DNA of 33,373 nucleotides from Clostridium sp. 27_14 (lineage in GTDB: Bacteria > Bacillota > Clostridia > TANB77 > CAG-508): contig MNRQ01000012.1 of the NCBI GenBank assembly GCA_001916035.1, positions 1 to 33,373 of the forward strand, written 5' to 3'. Below, one piece after another: positions 23,876-30,869 of this stretch (positions are counted from its first letter, which is position 1; the number at the start of each line of letters is the position of its first letter). The notes beneath the pieces are model-generated. The model was not told the DNA's origin. It did not search any database and worked only from the letters and a program-made list of their open reading frames with translations. A program made the position numbers and the translations under genes.

Positions 23876-24331
23876 ATGTACAATATAGAGGAATTTGATC
23901 AACAAAAAACAAAAATATTAAAATATATTTTATTTAAAAAGAGAACAGAACAAGAAGTTAGAAATAAATTTTCTAAGACTGTACCAGAAGAATTATTAAA
24001 TGATATTATAGATTATCTAAAAGGGGCTAAATATATAGATGATATAGAATACATAGAAAAAACTGTAAATAATTATAAATCGCTAAAAAACCTATCTATT
24101 AGAGAGTTGAAATATAAATTAATGGCTAAAGGAATTGATAAGGATAATATTGAAAATTATATGTATGAAAATAGAGATGAATTAGAAAAATATGAAAAAA
24201 AATCAGCAGCTAATATATTGTATAAAAAACAAGGAGCTTCAGAACCAGAAGAAATAATACAATATCTAATAAAAAAAGGATATAAAACTGAAAATATTAG
24301 GAAAGCAATATCAGAAATGGAAGAAGGGTAA
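23876..24331 (+). CDS. recX: RecA regulatory protein RecX
   Basis: RecX binds RecA filaments and limits their growth. The 151-residue protein is made of three-helix repeats, visible as the K-I-L-K-Y-I-L-F-K-K-R-T-E-Q-E-V-R-N-K-F type segment, split here, and the S-I-R-E-L-K-Y-K-L-M-A-K-G-I segment, ending in Y-L-I-K-K-G-Y-K-T-E-N-I-R-K-A-I. AAGGAG precedes ATG 23876, 14 bases after the recA stop, so it is co-transcribed. The size is typical of short Firmicute RecX. Confidence 0.88.
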   Translation: MYNIEEFDQQKTKILKYILFKKRTEQEVRNKFSKTVPEELLNDIIDYLKGAKYIDDIEYIEKTVNNYKSLKNLSIRELKYKLMAKGIDKDNIENYMYENRDELEKYEKKSAANILYKKQGASEPEEIIQYLIKKGYKTENIRKAISEMEEG

Positions 24332-24333
24332 AT

Positions 24334-25089
24334 ATGCCAACAATTTTAACACTAGAAACAAAAAAATATTCTATAAAGATTGATAACTTTGAAGGACCAT
24401 TAGACCTGTTAATATATTTAATAGAAAAAAATAAAATGGATATATATGATATAAATTTAACAGAAATTACAGATCAATACATAGAATACTTAAATGCTAT
24501 GGAAGAAATGAATTTAGAAATAGCAAGTGAGTTTTTAATTATGGCATCTTCATTGTTATATCTTAAATCAAAAAAATTATTACCAAAACAAGAAGATGAA
24601 ACAGAAGAATTAACAGAAGAAGAATTAATAAGAAGAATTATAGAATATAAAAAATACAAAGAAATAACAAAAGTTTTTAAAGAAAATTATTTGGATTTTT
24701 CAAAAAGAATAGAGAAAAATCAAGAAGAAATAAAGTTGCCAAAAAGAAAATTAGAAAAGGAATATGCGAAAAATAAAATACCAGAAGTATATTCTGCTTT
24801 AGTAGAAAGGACAAATCAAAGATTAAATCAAAATGCTAAAAATATTGAAAAAATTGCATTAGTAGAAAATTATACTGTAGCTAGCAAAGTAAAAGAAATG
24901 TTTAGAGTATTAGTAAAACAAAAAAGATTTGTGTTTAATAGAATGTTTTCTTTAAAACAGAAAAATAAACAAGAAGTAGTGACTGCATTTAGTGGATTGT
25001 TGGAGTTATCAAGAAGGAATAAAGTTCAAACATCTCAAGATGAGATATTTGGAGATATTGTAGTAGAAAGAAAAGCAAACAAAGCGTAA
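24334..25089 (+). CDS. scpA: Segregation and condensation protein A
   Basis: ScpA is the kleisin subunit of the bacterial SMC condensin; it bridges the SMC heads and recruits ScpB. The 251 residues start with the typical I-D-N-F-E-G-P-L-D-L-L-I-Y-L-I-E-K-N-K-M-D segment and A-S-E-F-L-I-M-A-S-S-L-L-Y-L-K-S. The C-terminal winged-helix region ends in T-A-F-S-G-L-L-E-L-S-R-R-N-K-V. It starts two bases after recX. In Clostridia scpB normally follows directly; here a DUF2953 gene begins 78 bases later and no scpB-like sequence is visible. A separate scpB elsewhere would be needed for a normal complex. Confidence 0.92.
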   Translation: MPTILTLETKKYSIKIDNFEGPLDLLIYLIEKNKMDIYDINLTEITDQYIEYLNAMEEMNLEIASEFLIMASSLLYLKSKKLLPKQEDETEELTEEELIRRIIEYKKYKEITKVFKENYLDFSKRIEKNQEEIKLPKRKLEKEYAKNKIPEVYSALVERTNQRLNQNAKNIEKIALVENYTVASKVKEMFRVLVKQKRFVFNRMFSLKQKNKQEVVTAFSGLLELSRRNKVQTSQDEIFGDIVVERKANKA

Positions 25090-25167
25090 TGTTTTGAATA
25101 TAAAGATGTTTAAAAAAGAAAAAAATGGAAATAATAAGTAAAAAATAAAAAGGAAGAAGGCGAGAAA

Positions 25168-25803
25168 ATGCTATTCCTAAAAATAATACTTATTATTTTC
25201 ATTTTTTTTATTTTGTTAGTAACTTTAAAATTAGAAATAAAGATAAAAAATATTAAATATAGTTCTGAAAAAATTAATGGTAGAAATTTATCAAATGATT
25301 ACCAGATAATTATAAAGATATTTACATTAGAAAAGATACCAATATTTATAATAAGGTTAAATAAACTTAAACTAGAAAAAATAAATAGACAAACACATAT
25401 AAAACAAAAGGTAGAACAGGAAATAGCAAAACAAGACTTTACTAAAATTATTGAAGCAGAGAAGAAATATTATTTGAAAAAATTGATACCGGAAGTATAT
25501 AGAAACATTAATCTTGAGATAAAAGATATTAATATAAAAATAGAAATTGGTACAGAGAATGTTATTTTAACAAGTTTTATAGTACCATGTATAAGTACAA
25601 TTTTAGCTTTTTTTATAAAAAGAAATTTTAAAGTTAATCCTATATATCAAAATAAAAATATTATAAAATTTGAGCTAAATGGTATATTTAATATAAAAAT
25701 GATACATATTATAAGCACAATATGTATATTAAAAAAGAAAAGGAGAGTGTATAAAAATGAGCGAACATCCAATAGAAGGACTTATGACGACTGCTATGAA
25801 TAG
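25168..25803 (+). CDS. DUF2953 family protein
   Basis: The 211-residue protein begins with one membrane segment (L-F-L-K-I-I-L-I-I-F-I-F-F-I-L-L) and continues as a basic beta-rich region: K-L-E-I-K-I-K, R-N-I-N-L-E-I-K-D-I-N-I-K-I-E-I-G-T-E-N and a second hydrophobic stretch F-I-V-P-C-I-S-T-I-L-A. This pattern and its place before ytfJ fit DUF2953, a family found in this sporulation-linked cluster of Clostridia. The last 15 codons overlap the ytfJ start by 47 bases in a different frame. A GAAGAAGGCGAG site precedes the ATG. Its biochemical role is unknown. Confidence 0.75.
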   Translation: MLFLKIILIIFIFFILLVTLKLEIKIKNIKYSSEKINGRNLSNDYQIIIKIFTLEKIPIFIIRLNKLKLEKINRQTHIKQKVEQEIAKQDFTKIIEAEKKYYLKKLIPEVYRNINLEIKDINIKIEIGTENVILTSFIVPCISTILAFFIKRNFKVNPIYQNKNIIKFELNGIFNIKMIHIISTICILKKKRRVYKNERTSNRRTYDDCYE

Positions 25804-26361
25804 CATACAAGATATGATTGATGTAAATACTATAATAGGTGAACCTATAGAGACTTCTAATAATATTGTAATAATACCTATTTCAAAAGTATCTTTTGGT
25901 TTTGCGGCTGGTGGCAGTGAGTTTAAAGGAGAGACAATTGACGAGTACAAAAAAGCAGATAAAGAGGAGGCTATTCAATATAGATTACCTTTTGGTCGGT
26001 GGAAGTCGGAGCAGGTGTTACTATTAATCCTATTGCATTTTTAGTTATTACGACAGAAAATGTAAGATTAATTCCTGTAAATCATTCATCTAGTTTGGAT
26101 AGATTAATTGATTATATGCCTGATTTAATAGAAAAAACAAATCAAATGATGAATAAATGTATACAAAATAAAAAAGATACAACAGAAAAAATTATAAGTG
26201 AAATAAGTAAAAAAAATAAAAAATCTAGTAATACTAAAAAAGAGGGCAATTCAGATTCTAAAATGAAAAAAGATTATGATACTCCTAGTGAAATAACGTA
26301 TGAGTTTGAATATGATGAAACACCTAATGCTCAAAATAATGATGAAGAAAGTGATATGTAA
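25757..26361 (+). pseudogene. ytfJ: GerW family sporulation protein YtfJ (double single-base insertion)
   Basis: YtfJ (GerW) is a forespore-expressed protein required for spore germination steps in B. subtilis. The first part (25757-26044) shows H-P-I-E-G-L-M-T-T-A and I-P-I-S-K-V-S-F-G-F-A-A-G-G-S-E-F, but goes out of frame at P-F-G-R-W-K-S. The second part (from 25999) continues G-A-G-V-T-I-N-P-I-A-F-L-V-I. Extra C residues at 25997 and 26007 explain this exactly: without them the sequence reads P-F-G-G-G-S-G-A-G-V-T-I-N-P, the family's glycine-rich motif, and the protein is 200 residues. A charged tail extends beyond the usual length. GGAGAG precedes ATG 25757. Lesion by sequencing error is quite possible. 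Confidence 0.85.
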
Positions 26362-26368
26362 GATTTAT

Positions 26369-26417
26369 GCAGACTTTTTTATTAGACTAAAAGTTTAATA
26401 AAAGAGTTTGCTTTTTA
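26369..26417 (+). terminator. Intrinsic terminator after ytfJ
   Basis: GCAGACTTTTTTATTAGACT (26369-26388) pairs with AGTTTAATAAAAGAGTTTGC (about 26392-26411), with three mismatches, then TTTTT. Confidence 0.7.
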
Positions 26418-26459
26418 TATTATATAAAAGTTCTTTGAATTTTTTATAATATAAAAAAG
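26415..26459 (+). repeat. Mosaic repeat copy 7 (degenerate module A)
   Basis: TTATATTATATAAAAGTTC-TTT-GAATTTTTTATAATATAA keeps the module A shape, but GGAAGTTC has become AAAAGTTC and GAATTTTT. It begins in the T-tract of the ytfJ terminator. Confidence 0.65.
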
Positions 26460-26499
26460 AACAAGGATTACATTATGATGTGATTTTTTAGGAGTTCTT

Positions 26500-26553
26500 A
26501 TAGTTCTGTCGAGTTTTGTCAAAAACTTCTTATGCTTCGACAAAACTTCTATA
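26500..26553. other. Long imperfect hairpin upstream of the spoIIA promoter
   Basis: AGTTTTGTC (26512-26520) pairs with GACAAAACT (26539-26547), and TATAG/CTATA extends the stem beyond internal mismatches. TCGAGTTTTGTC and CGACAAAACT also show a shared CGA. It is not part of the mosaic repeat family. It could be a second terminator or a regulator-binding site. The rest of the 26362-26707 gap is accounted for by the terminator, copy 7 and the promoter. Confidence 0.4.
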
Positions 26554-26562
26554 ATTTTGCTA

Positions 26563-26591
26563 TTGGAAAAAAATGGAAAAGGATATATAAT
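26563..26591 (+). promoter_or_regulatory. Putative promoter of the spoIIA operon
   Basis: TTGGAA (26563-26568) and TATAAT (26586-26591) are 17 bases apart. AAAGGATAT at 26578-26586 also fits the -35 box of sigma-H, which controls spoIIA in Bacillus, but no GAAT -10 box follows at the right distance. Confidence 0.45.
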
Positions 26592-26707
26592 ATGGATAAG
26601 TTAATTCATAATAAACAATGCAAAAAACAAATTGTTACAGAAATTTAATGTATTGGCATAATGTAAAAGTATTATGAAAAGAATCGTTTAAACAAAGGAG
26701 GAAAGAT

Positions 26708-27034
26708 ATGGAATCAAAATTTTATGAAAAGGACAAGTTATTAATATTTAAAATTACAGAAGATATTGATGATCATAGTGTCCAAAAGATAAGGAGGAGA
26801 GCGGATTATGAAATTGAAAGATATATGCCTAAAAGAGTTATATTTGATTTTGATAGTGTCACTTTCATGGATAGTGCCGGAATAGGATTATTAATTGGAA
26901 GGTATAAGTTTACAAATTTATTAGGAGGTCGATTGGAAATAGCAAATTTGACTCAAAGTGTTAGAAAGATTTTTGAAATGAGTGGAATTTTAAAATTGAT
27001 TCCAGTTACTGATATAGAGGGATTGATTGCATAA
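26708..27034 (+). CDS. spoIIAA: Anti-sigma F factor antagonist SpoIIAA
   Basis: SpoIIAA is the STAS-domain switch that frees sigma-F in the forespore by displacing it from SpoIIAB. The 108 residues include the phosphorylation motif F-M-D-S-A-G-I-G-L-L-I-G-R-Y with Ser56 as the phospho-acceptor, preceded by V-I-F-D-F-D-S-V-T, the central strand of the domain. AAAGGAGG (26695-26702) supports ATG 26708. It begins the spoIIAA-spoIIAB-sigF operon. The distance to spoIIAB is unusual: about 96 bases with a palindromic repeat in it, where these genes are normally nearly contiguous. Length is normal (B. subtilis 117). Confidence 0.95.
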   Translation: MESKFYEKDKLLIFKITEDIDDHSVQKIRRRADYEIERYMPKRVIFDFDSVTFMDSAGIGLLIGRYKFTNLLGGRLEIANLTQSVRKIFEMSGILKLIPVTDIEGLIA

Positions 27035-27050
27035 ACAAATTTGCCTTTTT

Positions 27051-27100
27051 TATATTATATGGAAGTTCTCTGAACTTCCTATAATATAAAAATAACAATT
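27051..27100 (+). repeat. Mosaic repeat copy 8 (module A inside the spoIIA operon)
   Basis: TATATTATATGGAAGTTC-TCT-GAACTTCCTATAATATA forms a near-perfect hairpin, followed by AAAATAACAATT, where the linker is cut off after ATAACAAT. It lies between spoIIAA and the start of spoIIAB. Confidence 0.85.
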
Positions 27101-27130
27101 AGGAAAGACAAGGAAGGAATGAAAGTAAAT

Positions 27131-27625
27131 ATGAGAGAACAGTTTGAAAATGAGATGAAACTAGAATTTTTAAGTAAATCATCAAATGAGGCGTTTGCAA
27201 GGATAACAGTAGCAGCATTTGCATCACAGCTTGATCCAACTATAGAGGAACTGGCAGATATAAAAACTGCTGTTTCAGAAGCAGTAACAAATTGTATTAT
27301 ACATGGATATGAAAATAGAATAGGGGTAGTAAAAATATATGCTTGTTTATTAGAAAATGAAATAAAAATTGAAATATCTGATAATGGTAAGGGAATAGAA
27401 AATATAGAAATGGCAAAAGAACCATTATATACAACTAAGCCTAATTTAGAAAGGTCTGGTATGGGATTTACAATAATGGAAAGCTTTATGGATTTTATGG
27501 AAGTTGAATCTATTGTTGGAATTGGAACAAAAATTACAATGAAAAAGAAAATAAAAAAACAAGAAGAGGAAAAAGAAGTAAATATAGACACCAATAGTGC
27601 AGAAAATAATATGTGTACTATTTAA
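27131..27625 (+). CDS. spoIIAB: Anti-sigma F factor / kinase SpoIIAB
   Basis: SpoIIAB is a GHKL-type serine kinase that holds sigma-F inactive and phosphorylates SpoIIAA. The protein (164 residues from ATG 27131) has the N-box E-A-V-T-N-C-I-I-H-G-Y, the G1 box D-N-G-K-G-I-E, T-T-K-P-N-L-E-R-S-G-M-G-F-T-I-M as G2, and a lysine-rich tail. The region A-F-A-R-I-T-V-A-A-F-A-S-Q-L-D-P-T aligns well with the family. AAGGAAGG (27110-27117) is immediately next to ATG 27119, too close, so 27131 is preferred, although 27119 is possible. It follows a repeat copy and precedes the broken sigF. Confidence 0.93.
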   Translation: MREQFENEMKLEFLSKSSNEAFARITVAAFASQLDPTIEELADIKTAVSEAVTNCIIHGYENRIGVVKIYACLLENEIKIEISDNGKGIENIEMAKEPLYTTKPNLERSGMGFTIMESFMDFMEVESIVGIGTKITMKKKIKKQEEEKEVNIDTNSAENNMCTI

Positions 27626-27653
27626 TAAAATCTTTAAGAAGGAATGAATTTAT

Positions 27654-28386
27654 ATGTTTGAAATTGATAATCGTTCAATAAAAAAAGCACAAGATGGTGA
27701 TAAATATGAATTAGAAAGATTGATAAAAGAAAATCAACGGACTTATTTGGAGCATTGTAAAAAGATTTAAAGGAAGAGGTTTTGAATTAGAGGATTTATA
27801 TCAAGTAGGCTGTGTTGGATTTATAAAATCAATAAAAAGATTTGACACCAGTTTTGAAGTAAAACTTTCAACATATACAGTACCATATATATTAGGGGAG
27901 ATAAAAAGATATATAAGAGATGATGGAACAATAAAAATAAGTAGAAGTATTAAAGAAATACAAGTAAAAATAAAACAATTACAAGAGGATTATAGAAAGG
28001 AAAATAAAGAAGAAATATCAATAGAAGAAATTTCAAAAAAATTAAGTTTAGACAAAGAAGATATTGTTGTTGCATTAGAAGCAAGCAAACCAATAGAATC
28101 TATTGATAATGTGTATAAAACTGAAAAGGGAGAAAAGGGGATTTCATTAATAGATAAAGTTGCATCGGAAAAAGATGAACAAGAGATGTTGACAAATAAG
28201 ATTGCAATTAGAGAAATAATAAAAGATTTACCTAAAGAAGATAAGGAAATAATCATGCTGAGATATTATAAACAAAAAACTCAAAAAGAAGTTGCTAGTA
28301 TTGTAGGTGTAAGTCAAGTACAAGTTTCAAGGACAGAAAGAAAGATTTTACAAAAGATGAAAAGGGCACTTACGGGAGTGTGTTAG
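27654..28386 (+). pseudogene. sigF: Forespore sigma factor F (single-base insertion)
   Basis: Sigma-F directs the first forespore-specific transcription. From ATG 27654 (AAGAAGGA just upstream) the frame reads 28 residues to I-K-E-N-Q, then runs out of frame to a stop at 27768-27770. An extra C at 27738 (CAA-C-GGACTT) is the cause. Without it the sequence continues G-L-I-W-S-I-V-K-R-F-K-G-R-G-F-E, the region 2 core E-D-L-Y-Q-V-G-C-V-G, then S-T-Y-T-V-P-Y-I-L-G-E-I and region 4 (I-M-L-R-Y-Y-K..Q-K-E-V-A), for 243 residues. The only in-frame start after the break is GTG 28111, which would yield only region 4. As the rest is fully conserved, either a sequencing error or a very recent mutation is implied. 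Confidence 0.9.
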
Positions 28387-28415
28387 CTAAAATTTTGAGA
28401 GAGGAATAATAAAAC

Positions 28416-29435
28416 ATGAAAAAAGTATGTATGTATATTTCTGTTTTAATAACAGTGTGTTTTATGTTGCCAGCAATTTTTACAAATACAAATAAACAAA
28501 CTTCTTCTCATGTAAATGACGTATCACAGAGTTTGCAGAGTAATGAAGAAAACTCGAATTTTGATGGAGAAATAAAACAAAGTAGTGATAGTAAAGAAAT
28601 AAAATTATTACATAGTAAAACAGGAGAAATAGAAAATGTGAAACTGGAAAATTATTTGTGTAATGTTGTATCAGCAGAAATGCCTGCAACTTTTGAAAAA
28701 GAAGCTCTTAAGGCGCAAGCAATTGTGGCAAGGACGTATACTATTTTTAAAATAAATAATAAAAAACATGATAATGCAGATATATGTGATAATTCTACAT
28801 GTTGCCAAGCTTGGATATCTAAAGAGGATAGAATGGCAAAATGGGAAGAATCTAAAAGGGAAGAATATTGGCAGAAAATTTGTTTAACAGTACAAGAAAC
28901 CTCTGGTCAGATAGTAACATATAATAATGAGCCAATTAATGCTTTTTTTCATTCTAATAGTGGAGGAACTACAGAGATGCCTGTAAATGTTTGGGGAGGA
29001 ACTAATTATCCATATCTACAGGTAGTTGAAACCTCTGGTGAAGATGCATATACACAATATGCGTCAGATGTTATATTATTAAATACTGATATTATAAATA
29101 AATTAAAAGATAAATATCAAGATATAGTTATAGATTTTTCAAATAGTGAAGATTTAAAAATATTAGAGTATACTGAAAGTGGTAGAGCGAAAACTGTTAA
29201 ATTTGGAAATCATCAACTTTCAGGTGTAGAGGTTAGAACTATTTTTGGTTTGAAATCAACAAATTTTGAAATAATAAAATTGGATAATGAGCATGTTCAA
29301 TTTAAAGTTAAAGGCTATGGACATGGTGTTGGAATGAGTCAAACTGGGGCTGATAGTTTAGCAAAACAGGGAAAAAATGCTGAAGATATTATACATCATT
29401 TTTATAGTAATGTAGAGATAAAAAAGATTTATTAA
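28416..29435 (+). CDS. spoIID: Stage II sporulation protein D
   Basis: SpoIID is a membrane-anchored lytic transglycosylase that trims glycan stripped by SpoIIP during engulfment. The 339 residues begin with a signal anchor (about 5-22), a linker, then the SpoIID/LytB domain. The catalytic Glu88 lies in V-S-A-E-M-P, followed by A-L-K-A-Q-A-I-V-A-R-T-Y-T. C-D-N-S-T-C-C-Q-A-W, S-N-S-G-G-T-T-E and the terminal G-Y-G-H-G-V-G-M-S-Q-T-G-A are all present. It directly follows sigF. In B. subtilis spoIID is a sigma-E gene in another locus, and in Clostridia it may lie near spoIIQ, as here. An intrinsic terminator overlaps its end. Confidence 0.95.
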   Translation: MKKVCMYISVLITVCFMLPAIFTNTNKQTSSHVNDVSQSLQSNEENSNFDGEIKQSSDSKEIKLLHSKTGEIENVKLENYLCNVVSAEMPATFEKEALKAQAIVARTYTIFKINNKKHDNADICDNSTCCQAWISKEDRMAKWEESKREEYWQKICLTVQETSGQIVTYNNEPINAFFHSNSGGTTEMPVNVWGGTNYPYLQVVETSGEDAYTQYASDVILLNTDIINKLKDKYQDIVIDFSNSEDLKILEYTESGRAKTVKFGNHQLSGVEVRTIFGLKSTNFEIIKLDNEHVQFKVKGYGHGVGMSQTGADSLAKQGKNAEDIIHHFYSNVEIKKIY

Positions 29436-29457
29436 AGTTTTTTAGTAAATCTTTTTT
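29421..29457 (+). terminator. Intrinsic terminator at the end of spoIID
   Basis: AAAAAGATTTA (29421-29431) pairs with TAAATCTTTTTT (29446-29457). The stop codon of spoIID lies inside the left half. Confidence 0.8.
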
Positions 29458-29529
29458 CGTGCATGAACAAAGAAGCGGACTTTAAAAATTCTAAATAAGT
29501 GCAAATGTTATTAATGTCCGCTTTTGTTC
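29458..29529 (+). repeat. Mosaic repeat copy 9 (module B)
   Basis: CATGAACAAAGAAGCGGACTT through GTCCGCTTTTGTTCT. Its interior reads TTTAAAAATTCTAAATAAG / TGCAAATGTTATTAAT, the same as in copy 10 and distinct from other copies, which suggests recent local duplication. It joins copy 10 directly. Confidence 0.88.
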
Positions 29530-29675
29530 TATTATAGGAAAGTTCTACGAACTTCCTATAATATTAAAAATAAAAATGCACAGAAAATTTATTTCATAAA
29601 TTTTCGCGCACGAATAAAGACGCGGACTTTAAAAATTCTAAATAAGTGCAAATGTTATTAATGTCCGCTTTTGTT
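29530..29675 (+). repeat. Mosaic repeat copy 10 (A-linker-B)
   Basis: Module A is ATTATAGGAAAGTTC-TAC-GAACTTCCTATAATAT. The linker AAAAATGCACAG plus GAAAATTTAT/ATAAATTTTC follows, then CGCGCACG and module B up to GTCCGCTTTTGTTCT. Copies 9 and 10 give the order B-A-linker-B. They fill the 29436-29752 gap. Confidence 0.9.
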
Positions 29676-29752
29676 CTTTTTTTTTCTAAAATAGTATAAA
29701 AATTTCAAAATAGGAAATAATTTTAATAATATAAAATTTGAAGGAGGATATT

Positions 29753-30676
29753 ATGAGAAGAGAAAAAAGAAAAAAAGAAGGTATGGATACCCAAATTATA
29801 AAATTAGCTAGCATAGGAGTAGCTATTTTAACAGTAATAGTAATTGCGTTATTGATATATGGAAGCAAATTAAATAAAGAGGTGAAAAATGGTTCTTTGA
29901 GTAGAGAACAACTAGCAAATTTGGTAAATAAGACATCAGATGATGTGGGAAATACAGAAAGAACTAGTACAGAAATGGGAAAAACAGTAGAAGAAGCTAA
30001 AAATGCTGAGAATAATCAAAGTATTGAGAATCAAACTGGAAACACAAATACCTCAGTAAATGAGACTAAGAATAATAGTGCAAATACTTTAAATAATGTA
30101 AAAGGAACTACAACTAAAGAAACTAAAAAAAATACTACTAATAAAATGAATACTACAAATATAGTAGGCAATTCATCAAAAACTACTACAATACAAGAAA
30201 CAAAGAAATCAGAAGATAGTAAAAATACTAATGAAAAAGGTAAAAATGAAGTTCAAAATGGCACAAAGGAACTAAGTTTTGCAAAACCTGTTGATGGCGA
30301 TATTGTAAAAGAGTTTGCTAAAGACAATTTATTATTTTCTCAAACACTTCAAGAATGGACAGTTCATACAGGTGTTGATATAAAAGCGGAAAAAACAACT
30401 GTTGTAAAAGCCTCAGAAGCTGGAACTGTTAAAAGCATAAAAAATGATCCGCGTTATGGTTTAACAATAGTTATATTACATGATAATGGATTTGAAACAG
30501 TGTATTCTAATTTACTAACTTCAGAATTTGTAGTTGAGGGAGAAAAAGTTGGAAAAGGGCAGAGCATAGGTACAGTTGGAAATACAGCTGCCTTTGAGGT
30601 TGCAGATGATTCACATTTACATTTTGAAATATTAAAAGATTCAATTCAAGTAGATCCAAGTATTTATTTGAAATAA
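29753..30676 (+). CDS. spoIIQ: SpoIIQ-like M23 peptidase domain protein
   Basis: SpoIIQ is the forespore protein that pairs with SpoIIIAH across the intermembrane space during engulfment. The 307 residues have a basic N-terminus, one membrane helix (about 17-37), a low-complexity Asn/Thr/Lys linker (about 50-172) and an M23/LytM domain (about 180-307). The zinc ligands H205 and D209 (W-T-V-H-T-G-V-D) and H288-L-H290 are present, as in clostridial SpoIIQ and unlike the degenerate B. subtilis protein, so the domain may be an active endopeptidase. AAGGAGG at 29741-29747 supports ATG 29753. It follows spoIID, separated by two repeat copies. Confidence 0.85.
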   Translation: MRREKRKKEGMDTQIIKLASIGVAILTVIVIALLIYGSKLNKEVKNGSLSREQLANLVNKTSDDVGNTERTSTEMGKTVEEAKNAENNQSIENQTGNTNTSVNETKNNSANTLNNVKGTTTKETKKNTTNKMNTTNIVGNSSKTTTIQETKKSEDSKNTNEKGKNEVQNGTKELSFAKPVDGDIVKEFAKDNLLFSQTLQEWTVHTGVDIKAEKTTVVKASEAGTVKSIKNDPRYGLTIVILHDNGFETVYSNLLTSEFVVEGEKVGKGQSIGTVGNTAAFEVADDSHLHFEILKDSIQVDPSIYLK

Positions 30677-30791
30677 TATATGAATATTTTAGAAAAGAAA
30701 GTGAATTTTAAAATTACAATAAACAGGTGTACAAATTTTTAATGTTTATTATATTATGCTTTTAAAAAATTAAAAATTTTTTTGATAAGTG

Positions 30792-30819
30792 TTGTGTTTT
30801 TTTTATATATTGATATAAT
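30792..30819 (+). promoter_or_regulatory. Putative promoter of the phosphofructokinase gene
   Basis: TTGTGT (30792-30797) and TATAAT (30814-30819), spacer of 16. The start would be about 40 bases before the AAGGAGG preceding ATG 30870. Confidence 0.5.
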
Positions 30820-30869
30820 GTATAAAGGATTTACAAAAAATAGTGTACAAAAGTTAAGGAGGAAAATTT

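Noticed and set aside
26578..26605. Sigma-H promoter of spoIIA
   Set aside because: AAAGGATAT fits the -35 box, but no GAAT -10 element follows at 11-14 bases; a TATAAT-type promoter overlaps and explains the site better.
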